Positions 1-6,286 of a DNA stretch of 6,290 bases are shown here, one piece after another (within the stretch, counting starts at the first letter, position 1; each line of letters begins with the position of its first letter). A program made the translations under genes and the position numbers. The notes under the pieces are model-generated. The model was not told the DNA's origin and ran no database searches. It saw only the letters and a program-made list of their open reading frames with translations. The DNA is from Bacteroidota bacterium (GTDB taxonomy: Bacteria > Bacteroidota > Bacteroidia > Bacteroidales > GCA-2748055), in contig DAOWNM010000166.1 in the NCBI GenBank assembly GCA_030642565.1, positions 1-6,290 on the forward strand, in the 5' to 3' direction.

Positions 1-724
1 CAAACAACTGGTTATAGGAGATATTCTCGCCCCCCAGCACATACCGCTCTCCCGGCCTTCCCTTTTTCATGGCCAGCAGGTGACCGGTCACCACATCCTC
101 CACGAAGACGTAGTTACCCGAGCTGTGGCCATCGCCGGGAATCAATCTCCAGCTGCCCTCCATATATTGTTTGATCATTTTGGTGACCCCGTTGGATTCG
201 CTCAGGAAACCCGGACCATATACCCGCGTGGGATTAACGATAACAACTTCCGGGTTTGAACCCTTTCGCCCCAGGAGCTTCTGTTCAAGCCGGAACTTGG
301 ATGTTTCATAGTCGGTGAAGAAGGAGGCAGGAGCAGGTGAAGATTCATGGACGGCCTCTCTGTCGGACGGACCAAGGATTCCTGCTGTGGAGGTGACTAC
401 CACCCGCCTGACCCCCTGGTGGCCAGCTGCCTCAATGACGTTCAGGGCACCATTCACATTGAGGCGGCAGATCAGTGCGGGGTCTTTTAACCAAACCCCG
501 GCAAAGGCTGCGGCGTGATAGGCCTCTTCGCAACCATCCATGGCTTTTTCTAATGACAATTTCTCGAGAATATCTCCCTTAAATAGCTTGACTTTTGGAT
601 GCCGGATCAACTCCGCTTTGGATTCGGAACGGTAAAGGGCATGAACGGTATGGCCCTCCTTCACCAGCCTTTTTACCAACTGAATCCCTATAAAACCTGT
701 GGCACCAGAGACAAATACCTTCAT
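1..724 (-). CDS. NAD(P)-dependent epimerase/dihydroflavonol-4-reductase-like extended SDR (3' end beyond window)
   Basis: The visible 241 residues are the N-terminal three quarters of an extended short-chain dehydrogenase/reductase; about 80-90 residues should lie beyond the left edge, since relatives are usually about 320-340 long. The protein opens with MKVFVSGATGFIG, the Rossmann nucleotide-binding GxxGxxG motif at residues 7-13. It continues with D51 after the third strand, YHAAA at 69-73, the active-site Ser/Thr in TSTAG at 111-115, and the catalytic YxxxK pair Y139/K143. NPTRVYGPG at 164-172 is typical of the dihydroflavonol-reductase/3-beta-hydroxysteroid dehydrogenase branch. The expected activity is NAD(P)-linked oxidation or reduction of a hydroxyl/keto group on an unknown substrate in the cytoplasm. 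The ATG follows the TAA of the upstream CPBP gene by one base, so it is probably translationally coupled and the third gene of an operon that starts with an acyl ligase. Family assignment is secure; the substrate is not. Confidence 0.93.
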   Translation of the reverse strand, partial: MKVFVSGATGFIGIQLVKRLVKEGHTVHALYRSESKAELIRHPKVKLFKGDILEKLSLEKAMDGCEEAYHAAAFAGVWLKDPALICRLNVNGALNVIEAAGHQGVRRVVVTSTAGILGPSDREAVHESSPAPASFFTDYETSKFRLEQKLLGRKGSNPEVVIVNPTRVYGPGFLSESNGVTKMIKQYMEGSWRLIPGDGHSSGNYVFVEDVVTGHLLAMKKGRPGERYVLGGENISYNQLF

Positions 725-725
725 A

Positions 726-1451
726 TTAGCTGAAATGAATAATTTTCATCTCTGGATGGGCACGCAAGGAAAACCATTCATTGCTAAGTGCCATTATCGA
801 ATGTATGATCACGGCACTCCAGATATTTCCTGTAATCAGGGTTATATAACAGAGTAAGAACCCCACCGGAATGGCACCGAAAGTTTCGCCCGGACCTTTA
901 TAGAAATGGGCAAAGGCATAAAGTGCACAATTCAATGCGATGGCCGGACCCGTTTCCATCAAACCCAATGAGGCATGTAGTACAAATCCGCGGAAAAGGA
1001 ATTCATAGCCAACAAGGAATAGTAACCAGCTAACACTACTGAGTGCAACCATACCTGGTGTCCACTGTTTTGCCCTGATTTGAGGATAATGTTCCAGGTT
1101 GCCCGGTTTCTGGGCAGCAAAATAGCCCATGATCAGGATCAGAGGAATCAGTAGCCAGGACCACCAGGGGGGAGCTGAGTGGAACTTGAAAGAAAGTCCG
1201 TATTCTTTCAACGTAACGTCGGGCAGCATCAGGAGGATCAGGATTGAAAGTACTCCCAGGAACAAAAATCCCAATATACGTTGTAGCACCACCTGGTTTC
1301 CTTGCCTGTCCAGAATTTTACAAATGACCCCGAACCTGCTGCTGCAGGCGCTGTTATGCGATATAAAATAGTAACTTCCGAATCCCACGACGCACCATAG
1401 ACAAGCTATACTGAACCGAAGATTTTCGGCGGAGAGTATGTTTTCAGCCAT
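726..1451 (-). CDS. CPBP family intramembrane metalloprotease-like protein with variant active-site motifs
   Basis: This 241-residue polytopic membrane protein has hydrophobic segments near residues 12-31, 55-76, 96-112, 134-158, 165-184 and 193-220. The pattern GYEFLFRGF (148-156) followed by AHFYKG (181-186) and IIHSIMALSNE (215-225) is that of the CPBP/Abi (Rce1-like) family. Members are intramembrane glutamate-type endopeptidases, or protease-related proteins of unknown role, in the cytoplasmic membrane. Motif 1, normally EExxxR, reads YEFLFR, so the first Glu is Tyr149 while E150 and R154 remain. H182 of motif 2 and H217 of motif 3 are present. Motif 3, normally HxxxN, has Ala221, with an Asn at 224 instead. 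It may be a divergent protease or an inactive relative. It starts 26 bases after the ligase stop, and its TAA lies one base before the reductase ATG, which argues for co-transcription. The ATG at 1451 gives a natural N-terminus. Substrate and biological role cannot be told. Confidence 0.85.
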   Translation of the reverse strand: MAENILSAENLRFSIACLWCVVGFGSYYFISHNSACSSRFGVICKILDRQGNQVVLQRILGFLFLGVLSILILLMLPDVTLKEYGLSFKFHSAPPWWSWLLIPLILIMGYFAAQKPGNLEHYPQIRAKQWTPGMVALSSVSWLLFLVGYEFLFRGFVLHASLGLMETGPAIALNCALYAFAHFYKGPGETFGAIPVGFLLCYITLITGNIWSAVIIHSIMALSNEWFSLRAHPEMKIIHFS

Positions 1452-1477
1452 GGTATGGTTCAGGTTATATCCCGGAT

Positions 1478-3007
1478 TTAGTTGGCGTCAGGATTGTTTA
1501 CCTTATCATTCACCAGTTCAGTGACAGAGCGGAAGTCGATCTTCCCGGTACCCATTATCGGCATCTCCTCCAAAACAAAGAACTGACGGGGGAGGGCTAT
1601 ATTGGGAAGTTCTTTACCCATCTTACGCAAGATGGCTATCTTATTGATCTCTTTGGTTACGGCTGCTACAATGATGGCCCCTTTGATTTCGTCGGGGATC
1701 TCCACGATGCAGCAGGAGACGCCTTCGGGCAGGTGCTGCTCCATGACATTCTCCACTTTTACCAGCGAAACCATTTCACCTCCAGTTTTCACAAATCGCT
1801 TAAAACGGCCCGAATGCCACAGGTAGCCATCTTCATCCAGGAAGCCCATGTCGCCGGTGTTGTACCAACCGTCCACGATGCTTTCGGCAGTCAATTCGGG
1901 TGCGCCCAGGTAGCCCTTCATTACCAGATCCCCTTTTACCAGGATCTTGCCCACCTCACCCGGTTTGCAAACTTTGTCTGTTTCCAGGTGTTCGATCCTG
2001 ACCTCTACTCCGGGGATAACCTTCCCGGTACTTCCCGGTCGATTGTATTCCAGCGAATTGGTTGATATCACAGGTGATGTTTCGGTGGTACCATATCCTT
2101 CCAGCAAGGTTACTCCATGCTTTTTCCGGTAACCATCCCGTAGGGCATCGGGACATTTATCTGCCCCGGAGACTATGATCCGGAGGCTTTTGAAATCTCC
2201 AGGTTCCGATTTTTGCAGATATCCCCAGAAGAAGCTGGGAGTGCCCACCATGACGGTTGGTGCCTCTTCACGTGCAATGTTGCTGATGGTCTGGAAGTCG
2301 GTTGGATTGGCATGGGTAACCATGGTCATCCCCTTTACGAAGGTGACCCAGAGGTTTACGGTTAAGCCGAAAACATGGAAAAAGACCAGGCTGGCCAGCA
2401 TGACATCAGATGCATGAATGCCTACATGATCGCAGATACTAATGATATTTGACGAAATGTTCCGGTGGGTAATCTGTACCACTTTCGGATCCTTTTCACT
2501 GCCGCTGGTGAACAGGATGGCGGCATTGTCATCTTCATCACCCTTGTGGATGCTGTTGAGGATCATATTCACGGGCAGTTTGGCTTTTAGTGCTGCTTTT
2601 AGCTTTTCCCCCGTGGTGATGCCTTTCATGATATCTTCGATCAGGACCATTCCATCCATCACCGGACATCCAATTTTATCGAGCAGGGCCTTGGAGGCGA
2701 TGATGGTTTTAAACCCACACTTCTCCTGGGCATATATTGCATTCTCCTGAGCACCGGTGGAGTAGTTGATCATCACCGGAACTCGTCCGCTCATCAGTGT
2801 TTCCACTGAGGCAAGTGCACATCCGGCCGACGTGGGAATCATGATGCCGATATATCCCTTATCGTATTTATTGAATTTTTTTGAGAGAATCAATGCCCCG
2901 ATAAGTGCTTTTTCATATGTTACATTGCTCTTGGTAGTCTTGTCCTTGATGGCCAATTTTTTCTTGTACTTTTTCGCTGATCTGACGAATTGTTGATGTA
3001 GAAGCAT
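1478..3007 (-). CDS. AMP-forming acyl-CoA/acyl-ACP ligase (Aas-like adenylation domain)
   Basis: This is an ANL-superfamily acyl-activating enzyme of 509 residues. It should use ATP to form an acyl-adenylate and pass the acyl group to CoA or acyl carrier protein. Residue numbers here count from the ATG at 3007. Visible motifs are the P-loop LFTSGSEKDPK (165-175), FFHVFGL (A4), EGYGTTE (303-309, A5), GWYNTGD (380-386, A7), SGRFKRFVKTGGEMVS (A8) and the A10 lysine in PIMGTGKID (K489). The P-loop has SEK where most relatives have STG. That and the KRFVKTGGEMVS stretch recall the ligase domain of Aas (acyl-ACP synthetase/2-acylglycerophosphoethanolamine acyltransferase), but there is no PlsC acyltransferase domain. 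An ATG at 3088 is in frame and would add 27 residues, but that extension is unlike the family and crosses the likely promoter, so 3007 is preferred. This is the first gene of the leftward operon. A fatty-acid substrate is inferred. Confidence 0.92.
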   Translation of the reverse strand: MLLHQQFVRSAKKYKKKLAIKDKTTKSNVTYEKALIGALILSKKFNKYDKGYIGIMIPTSAGCALASVETLMSGRVPVMINYSTGAQENAIYAQEKCGFKTIIASKALLDKIGCPVMDGMVLIEDIMKGITTGEKLKAALKAKLPVNMILNSIHKGDEDDNAAILFTSGSEKDPKVVQITHRNISSNIISICDHVGIHASDVMLASLVFFHVFGLTVNLWVTFVKGMTMVTHANPTDFQTISNIAREEAPTVMVGTPSFFWGYLQKSEPGDFKSLRIIVSGADKCPDALRDGYRKKHGVTLLEGYGTTETSPVISTNSLEYNRPGSTGKVIPGVEVRIEHLETDKVCKPGEVGKILVKGDLVMKGYLGAPELTAESIVDGWYNTGDMGFLDEDGYLWHSGRFKRFVKTGGEMVSLVKVENVMEQHLPEGVSCCIVEIPDEIKGAIIVAAVTKEINKIAILRKMGKELPNIALPRQFFVLEEMPIMGTGKIDFRSVTELVNDKVNNPDAN

Positions 3008-3046
3008 TTTAGTCACAGTTTGGTTAAAAAAGGGTAATTTAGTCGG

Positions 3047-3055
3047 GTAAATATA
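3047..3055 (-). promoter_or_regulatory. Candidate -7 box of the ligase-CPBP-reductase operon
   Basis: Read on the minus strand this is TATATTTAC, which matches the Bacteroidota -7 consensus TAnnTTTGY at all but one fixed position (A for G). A start of transcription about 7 bases further on would leave a leader of roughly 35-40 bases before the ATG at 3007. No clear TTTG/TTG -33 element is visible at the usual distance of about 20 bases, so the call is weak. It lies inside the 27-codon upstream extension of the ligase frame and so favours the shorter start. Confidence 0.35.
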
Positions 3056-3072
3056 AGAATTTGATCGAATCT

Positions 3073-3081
3073 TACATTTTC
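3073..3081 (+). promoter_or_regulatory. Candidate -7 box of the TonB-dependent receptor gene
   Basis: TACATTTTC differs from TAnnTTTGY by one base (T for G). It points towards the receptor gene and lies 17 bases from the opposed box of the ligase operon. If used, transcription would begin near 3088, almost at the start codon, giving a leader of at most about a dozen bases. No TTG is found about 20 bases upstream. The element is plausible but weak. Confidence 0.25.
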
Positions 3082-3098
3082 GCCTCATACGAATTACC

Positions 3099-5336
3099 TT
3101 GTTGTGGACAGGTTGGCTGTTTTTTCCGGGACAGCTTCTGTCCGGCCAGACTCATGGGACCATTTCCGGTACCGTTGTTGATGAAGGTTCAGGAGAGCCT
3201 TTGATAGCAGTCAACATCAGTGTCGACAGGCGTTCGGGTACAGCCACCGACCTCAATGGGGTGTTCTTACTTACACTCGATGTAGGTGAACACCTTATCG
3301 AGTTTTCCTATGTTGGGTATTCAGATCAGCAAAAAATGATCACCTTGCGGGAAGGTGAGGTCATTCGGCTTGAGATCGGGATGAAAGTAAGCAGCAAGAT
3401 GCTTGATGAAGTGGTGATTAGTGCCGGAAAATATGAACAGAAACTGTCGGAAATCACTGTTTCAATGGAGGTGATCAAGCCTCACCAGCTGTCCAATCAA
3501 AATATAGTGTCACTTGATATGATCCTTGAGAAGACACCCGGGATCAGTATCCTGGATGGACAACCCAGTATAAGGGGAGGAAGCGGTTACAGCTATGGAG
3601 CGGGGAGCAGGGTGCTTATGCTGGTAGACGACCTGCCAATGATCTCAGCAGATGCCGGGGATATCAAATGGAACTATATGCCGGTGGAGAACCTGAGCCA
3701 GGTGGAGGTGATCAAAGGGGCCTCTTCGGTACTATATGGCTCTTCAGCGTTGAATGGGGTAATCAACCTCCGTACACGCTTTCCAGGCAATGAACCCGTC
3801 ACAGAAGTGACACTATTTGGAGGGGCGTTTATGAAACCCTCACGCAAGGAGCTGATCTGGTGGGACCGTCAACCATTGTTTGCTGGTGGATCGTTCAGTC
3901 ATCTGCGAAAGAGAGGGAACCTGGATATCTCTTTGGGAGGGAACTATTTCAAAGATGAAGGGTACCGGAAGGGGGAATATGTAAACAGGATCAGGGGGAA
4001 CGTGGGACTCAGGTATCGTTTTAAGAAGATTCAGGGGCTCACCGTGGGACTTGCCACCAGTGCCATGTATATCGACAAGGGAGATTTCCTTCTCTGGCAG
4101 GATGCAGACTCAGGTGCATTCCGGCAGAATCCTGAATCAATGACGCCCCTGACGGGATACAGGTATAATATTGATCCCTCTGTGGAGTATTCGACCAGGG
4201 GAGGGGATAAGCACTCCTTGAAAGCAAGGTTATTTGGTGTGAAGAACACCACTTTAAATACCGAACAGAACAGTGCTTCAAAATTGTGGTACGCAGAATA
4301 CCGCTATCTTAAAAGGTTCCGTTCCTGGATTAATTGGACCAGTGGTATCACTTTCTCAAGGAATATCATCATTGCCAACCTCTATGAGAATCATATGGGA
4401 TCAAATACATCGGTTTACTCCCAGATCGATGCAGATCTGTATAAAAGGCTGAAGATCTCCTCAGGTGTCCGGTGGGAATTTAATACACTGGACGGTGATC
4501 TTTACTATTCTATTCCCGTGTTGAGGGCAGGTTTAAATTACCAGGCAGGAGAGGGCACATTCCTGAGGGCCTCCATTGGACAGGGGTATCGTTTCCCTTC
4601 GGTAGCCGAGAAGTTTACCGATACAAATATTGGCGGATTGAAGATCTTTCCAAATCCTGACCTGGAGCCGGAGAGAGGTTGGTCCACCGAACTGGGTGTG
4701 AAGCAAGACTTAAAGTTGGGGAGCTGGATTGGCTTAGCTGACCTGGCTCTTTTCTGGACGGAATATTACAATATGATCGAGTTCACTTTCGGTGTATATC
4801 CACCTAATCCGGACGACATCCCCACATTTGATGATGTGGGTTTCAAAGCGTTGAACATAGGTACAGCCCGGATCAATGGGGTAGAAGGTACACTATCTGC
4901 TACAGGGAGAGCAGGACCCGTAGGGCTCCGGCTTTCCGGTGGCTATACCTTTATTAATCCTGTTGATCCATCGTTCAGTGATTCCTTACAAATTCTAAAG
5001 TACCGGCGGCGGCATTTGCTGAAGTGGGATCTGGAGGCCAGTATCTGGAAGATTTTTGCGGGTATAAATTTCCAGTATAATTCAAGGATGGTTAATGTGG
5101 ATGATGTTTTCCTTGACCCATTTATTGGTGAGTTGCTTCTGCCTGGTTTCCCGGGATATTGGGAGGAGTTTGGAACCGGTTATACACTGATCGATTTCAG
5201 GATGGGGTGGAGTATCACTGAGGTAATCAGGATCAATGCAATCCTCAGAAACGCCTTTAATGTGGAGTACCTGGGGCGACCCGGCGATATTGGCCCGCCG
5301 CGCAACATCACCCTGCAGTTGCGCCTGGACCTCTGA
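3099..5336 (+). CDS. TonB-dependent outer-membrane receptor with CarboxypepD_reg-like N-terminal domain
   Basis: The product is an outer-membrane beta-barrel transporter driven by TonB-ExbB-ExbD. The order is: signal peptide core (about 1-17, ending LLSGQ); a CarboxypepD_reg-like beta domain (about 20-95, with GTISGTVVDEGSGEPL and the usual FSYVGY strand); a TonB-box-like DEVVISA (103-109); the plug (about 115-226, with PSIRGGSG, VEVIKGASSVLYGSSALNGVINLRT); and a barrel to residue 745 containing GQGYRFPSVAEKF (from 494) and NPDLEPE. The last strand ends LQLRLDL, with Leu instead of the usual terminal aromatic. Length is normal for siderophore/cobalamin-type receptors. There is no SusD-like gene beside it, so glycan uptake is unlikely; the ligand is unknown. 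The start is uncertain. TTG at 3099 or 3102 is the only conventional option, but it leaves no basic N-terminal residue. In-frame ATA at 3087 would give MRITLLWTGWLFF, a much better signal peptide. A stop at 3054 closes the frame upstream. Confidence 0.95.
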   Translation: MLWTGWLFFPGQLLSGQTHGTISGTVVDEGSGEPLIAVNISVDRRSGTATDLNGVFLLTLDVGEHLIEFSYVGYSDQQKMITLREGEVIRLEIGMKVSSKMLDEVVISAGKYEQKLSEITVSMEVIKPHQLSNQNIVSLDMILEKTPGISILDGQPSIRGGSGYSYGAGSRVLMLVDDLPMISADAGDIKWNYMPVENLSQVEVIKGASSVLYGSSALNGVINLRTRFPGNEPVTEVTLFGGAFMKPSRKELIWWDRQPLFAGGSFSHLRKRGNLDISLGGNYFKDEGYRKGEYVNRIRGNVGLRYRFKKIQGLTVGLATSAMYIDKGDFLLWQDADSGAFRQNPESMTPLTGYRYNIDPSVEYSTRGGDKHSLKARLFGVKNTTLNTEQNSASKLWYAEYRYLKRFRSWINWTSGITFSRNIIIANLYENHMGSNTSVYSQIDADLYKRLKISSGVRWEFNTLDGDLYYSIPVLRAGLNYQAGEGTFLRASIGQGYRFPSVAEKFTDTNIGGLKIFPNPDLEPERGWSTELGVKQDLKLGSWIGLADLALFWTEYYNMIEFTFGVYPPNPDDIPTFDDVGFKALNIGTARINGVEGTLSATGRAGPVGLRLSGGYTFINPVDPSFSDSLQILKYRRRHLLKWDLEASIWKIFAGINFQYNSRMVNVDDVFLDPFIGELLLPGFPGYWEEFGTGYTLIDFRMGWSITEVIRINAILRNAFNVEYLGRPGDIGPPRNITLQLRLDL

Positions 5337-5349
5337 TTCATAAGGACTC

Positions 5350-6090
5350 CTATTTGGATTTCACAAACTTCCCTGTAAAGAAAGCTTTACTGTTTGCTAC
5401 CCTGTAAAAATAGGTGCCGGGCTGCAGCGCGCTGCCATCGAACCCGAAATGGTGTTTTCCGGATGGAACCAATTCCGATTCCTGGTGTACCAGGACCCCC
5501 AGGATGTTATACACATTTAACTCAACCCTCTCTTCGAACGGGGTAAAATAATCCAGGCGGGTCACCTCTGAAAAAGGATTAGGCACATTCTGGAAAACCT
5601 GAAATTCTGTCACCTGGTTGGGATCGATCCCTGCAGTTTCTTGCACGGTGATAACGATCGATGAATCATCCACCACCTGGGCCTCGATCCCTCCATATAA
5701 ATCAACCATGGCTGTTATATAGATGGCAAGTGCAAATTCTCCTGCCTGGGTGGGCGTGCCTGTAAGCAGAATACAATAAGCGGTATCCGGATAGAGTATG
5801 TCGGCATTTGGGTAATAATCTATTCCGGGCGGTATGTTTTTCACCGAGTCTATCTTTATGTAGAGAATGGTCACTTCAGTACCCAAAATCTCAAATGTAC
5901 CTGGCGGAATCACAGTAACCACCTCATCGTAAAGAACATTGACCACAGCCAGGGGTAGGTCTATGGGACAGAATTGTCCCGGGTCCCCGATATCCACACA
6001 TGTCGTATCGGGTTCACACTGAGCGGATAGCTTAATTCCTGTAAGGATGACAATAGCCAGAATGGCCAGGAACCTTACGCGATTGTTCAT
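5350..6090 (-). CDS. Small secreted protein with T9SS type A C-terminal sorting domain
   Basis: From the ATG at 6090 the protein has 246 residues. It begins with a classical signal peptide, MNNRVRFLAILAIV to LSA (1-23), probably cut before Q24. An ATG at 6108 would add six residues ahead of it and is less fitting. Residues 25-150 form a beta-rich region with four cysteines (C25, C31, C41, C106) and the phrase LTGTPTQAGEF (110-120), which is common in Ig-like modules; no enzyme motif is seen. After a short linker, residues about 163-246 form a T9SS type A sorting domain: FQNVPNPFSEVTRLDY, an ELNVYNILG strand, GKHHFGFDGSALQPGTYFYRV, and a basic end KFVKSK. The domain directs passage through the Por system to the cell surface or medium and is usually removed. 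The gene converges with the TonB receptor gene, 13 bases apart, with no visible hairpin terminator between them. The function of the mature part is unknown. Confidence 0.92.
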   Translation of the reverse strand: MNNRVRFLAILAIVILTGIKLSAQCEPDTTCVDIGDPGQFCPIDLPLAVVNVLYDEVVTVIPPGTFEILGTEVTILYIKIDSVKNIPPGIDYYPNADILYPDTAYCILLTGTPTQAGEFALAIYITAMVDLYGGIEAQVVDDSSIVITVQETAGIDPNQVTEFQVFQNVPNPFSEVTRLDYFTPFEERVELNVYNILGVLVHQESELVPSGKHHFGFDGSALQPGTYFYRVANSKAFFTGKFVKSK

Positions 6091-6135
6091 ATGAGGATTA
6101 TTGACCATCCAGATGGCTTAACTCGCTGTTCTGTT

Positions 6136-6151
6136 CATTTGGTTACAAATG
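6136..6151. repeat. Short inverted repeat CATTTG-GTTA-CAAATG
   Basis: Two perfect 6-base arms are separated by 4 bases. It lies between the candidate leftward promoter and the ATG of the T9SS-sorted protein, in the likely 5' untranslated leader. It could be an operator half-site pair or a weak RNA hairpin, or it could be chance in AT-rich DNA. It is not followed by a T-run, so it is not a terminator. Confidence 0.3.
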
Positions 6152-6162
6152 GTTAAACATTA

Positions 6163-6193
6163 TAAAGATAATATCAATTCCTGCCATTGTCAA
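6163..6193 (-). promoter_or_regulatory. Candidate promoter of the T9SS-sorted protein gene
   Basis: On the minus strand TTGACA (plus-strand 6188-6193) is followed after 17 bases by TATCTTTA (6163-6170). The latter matches the Bacteroidota -7 box TAnnTTTG except for the last base. The TTG-to-TA distance of 20 bases fits the usual -33/-7 spacing. Transcription would start near 6156, giving a leader of about 65 bases before the ATG at 6090. An overlapping TATAAT on the same strand is probably incidental. Confidence 0.5.
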
Positions 6194-6218
6194 TTTATCA
6201 TAGATCGTTTTAATTTAA

Positions 6219-6249
6219 TGTCATTCTTAAAGCATTTTCCATACCTTTG
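6219..6249 (+). promoter_or_regulatory. Rightward promoter with exact TACCTTTG -7 box
   Basis: TACCTTTG at 6242-6249, followed by C, is an exact match to the Bacteroidota -7 consensus TAnnTTTGY. A partial -33 element (TG at 6219-6220, preceded by TTAA) lies about 21 bases upstream. A start near 6256 would give a leader of about 30 bases to the ATG at 6287, a normal distance in this phylum. It therefore probably drives the next gene to the right. Confidence 0.55.
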
Positions 6250-6286
6250 CTTTTTCTTTCAAACTAAACACTTTAAGATTAGAGTT

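Noticed and set aside
315..518. Plus-strand open frame opposite the SDR gene
   Set aside because: It is a low-complexity antisense shadow of a well-supported conserved gene. The same holds for plus-strand frames at 1129-1371 and 1602-2996 opposite the CPBP and ligase genes, and for minus-strand frames at 4031-4281 opposite the receptor.
1956..2156. Minus-strand 66-codon open frame within the ligase gene
   Set aside because: It is an out-of-frame shadow within the ligase, with no motif and no start context of its own.
1..3007. Possible OleC/OleD-type olefin synthesis genes (AMP ligase plus extended SDR)
   Set aside because: The ligase motifs resemble Aas rather than what I recall of OleC, and no thiolase (OleA) or alpha/beta-hydrolase (OleB) gene is visible. 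The pairing alone is too common.
3008..3088. 27-residue N-terminal extension of the acyl ligase from the ATG at 3088
   Set aside because: The extension does not look like the family N-terminus, runs through the AT-rich intergenic promoter region and almost reaches the divergent receptor gene. The ATG at 3007 begins a normal ligase.
3099..5336. SusC-type glycan importer
   Set aside because: The protein is shorter than typical SusC proteins, the plug/barrel motifs are of the siderophore/cobalamin type, and there is no SusD gene.
5330..5360. Bidirectional terminator between the convergent genes
   Set aside because: The gap is only 13 bases. The tiny AGGA-C-TCCT dyad has a one-base loop and no T-run, so no credible terminator is visible.
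5950..6090. Lipoprotein signal in the T9SS-sorted protein (Cys after LSAQ)
   Set aside because: The residue before Cys is Gln, which does not fit a lipobox. Cleavage by signal peptidase I after LSA is the better reading, and T9SS cargos usually use it.
6109..6286. Small RNA, riboswitch or attachment site in the right intergenic region
   Set aside because: Apart from the two promoter candidates and the short dyad, I see no structured element, tRNA-like fold or flanking direct repeats.
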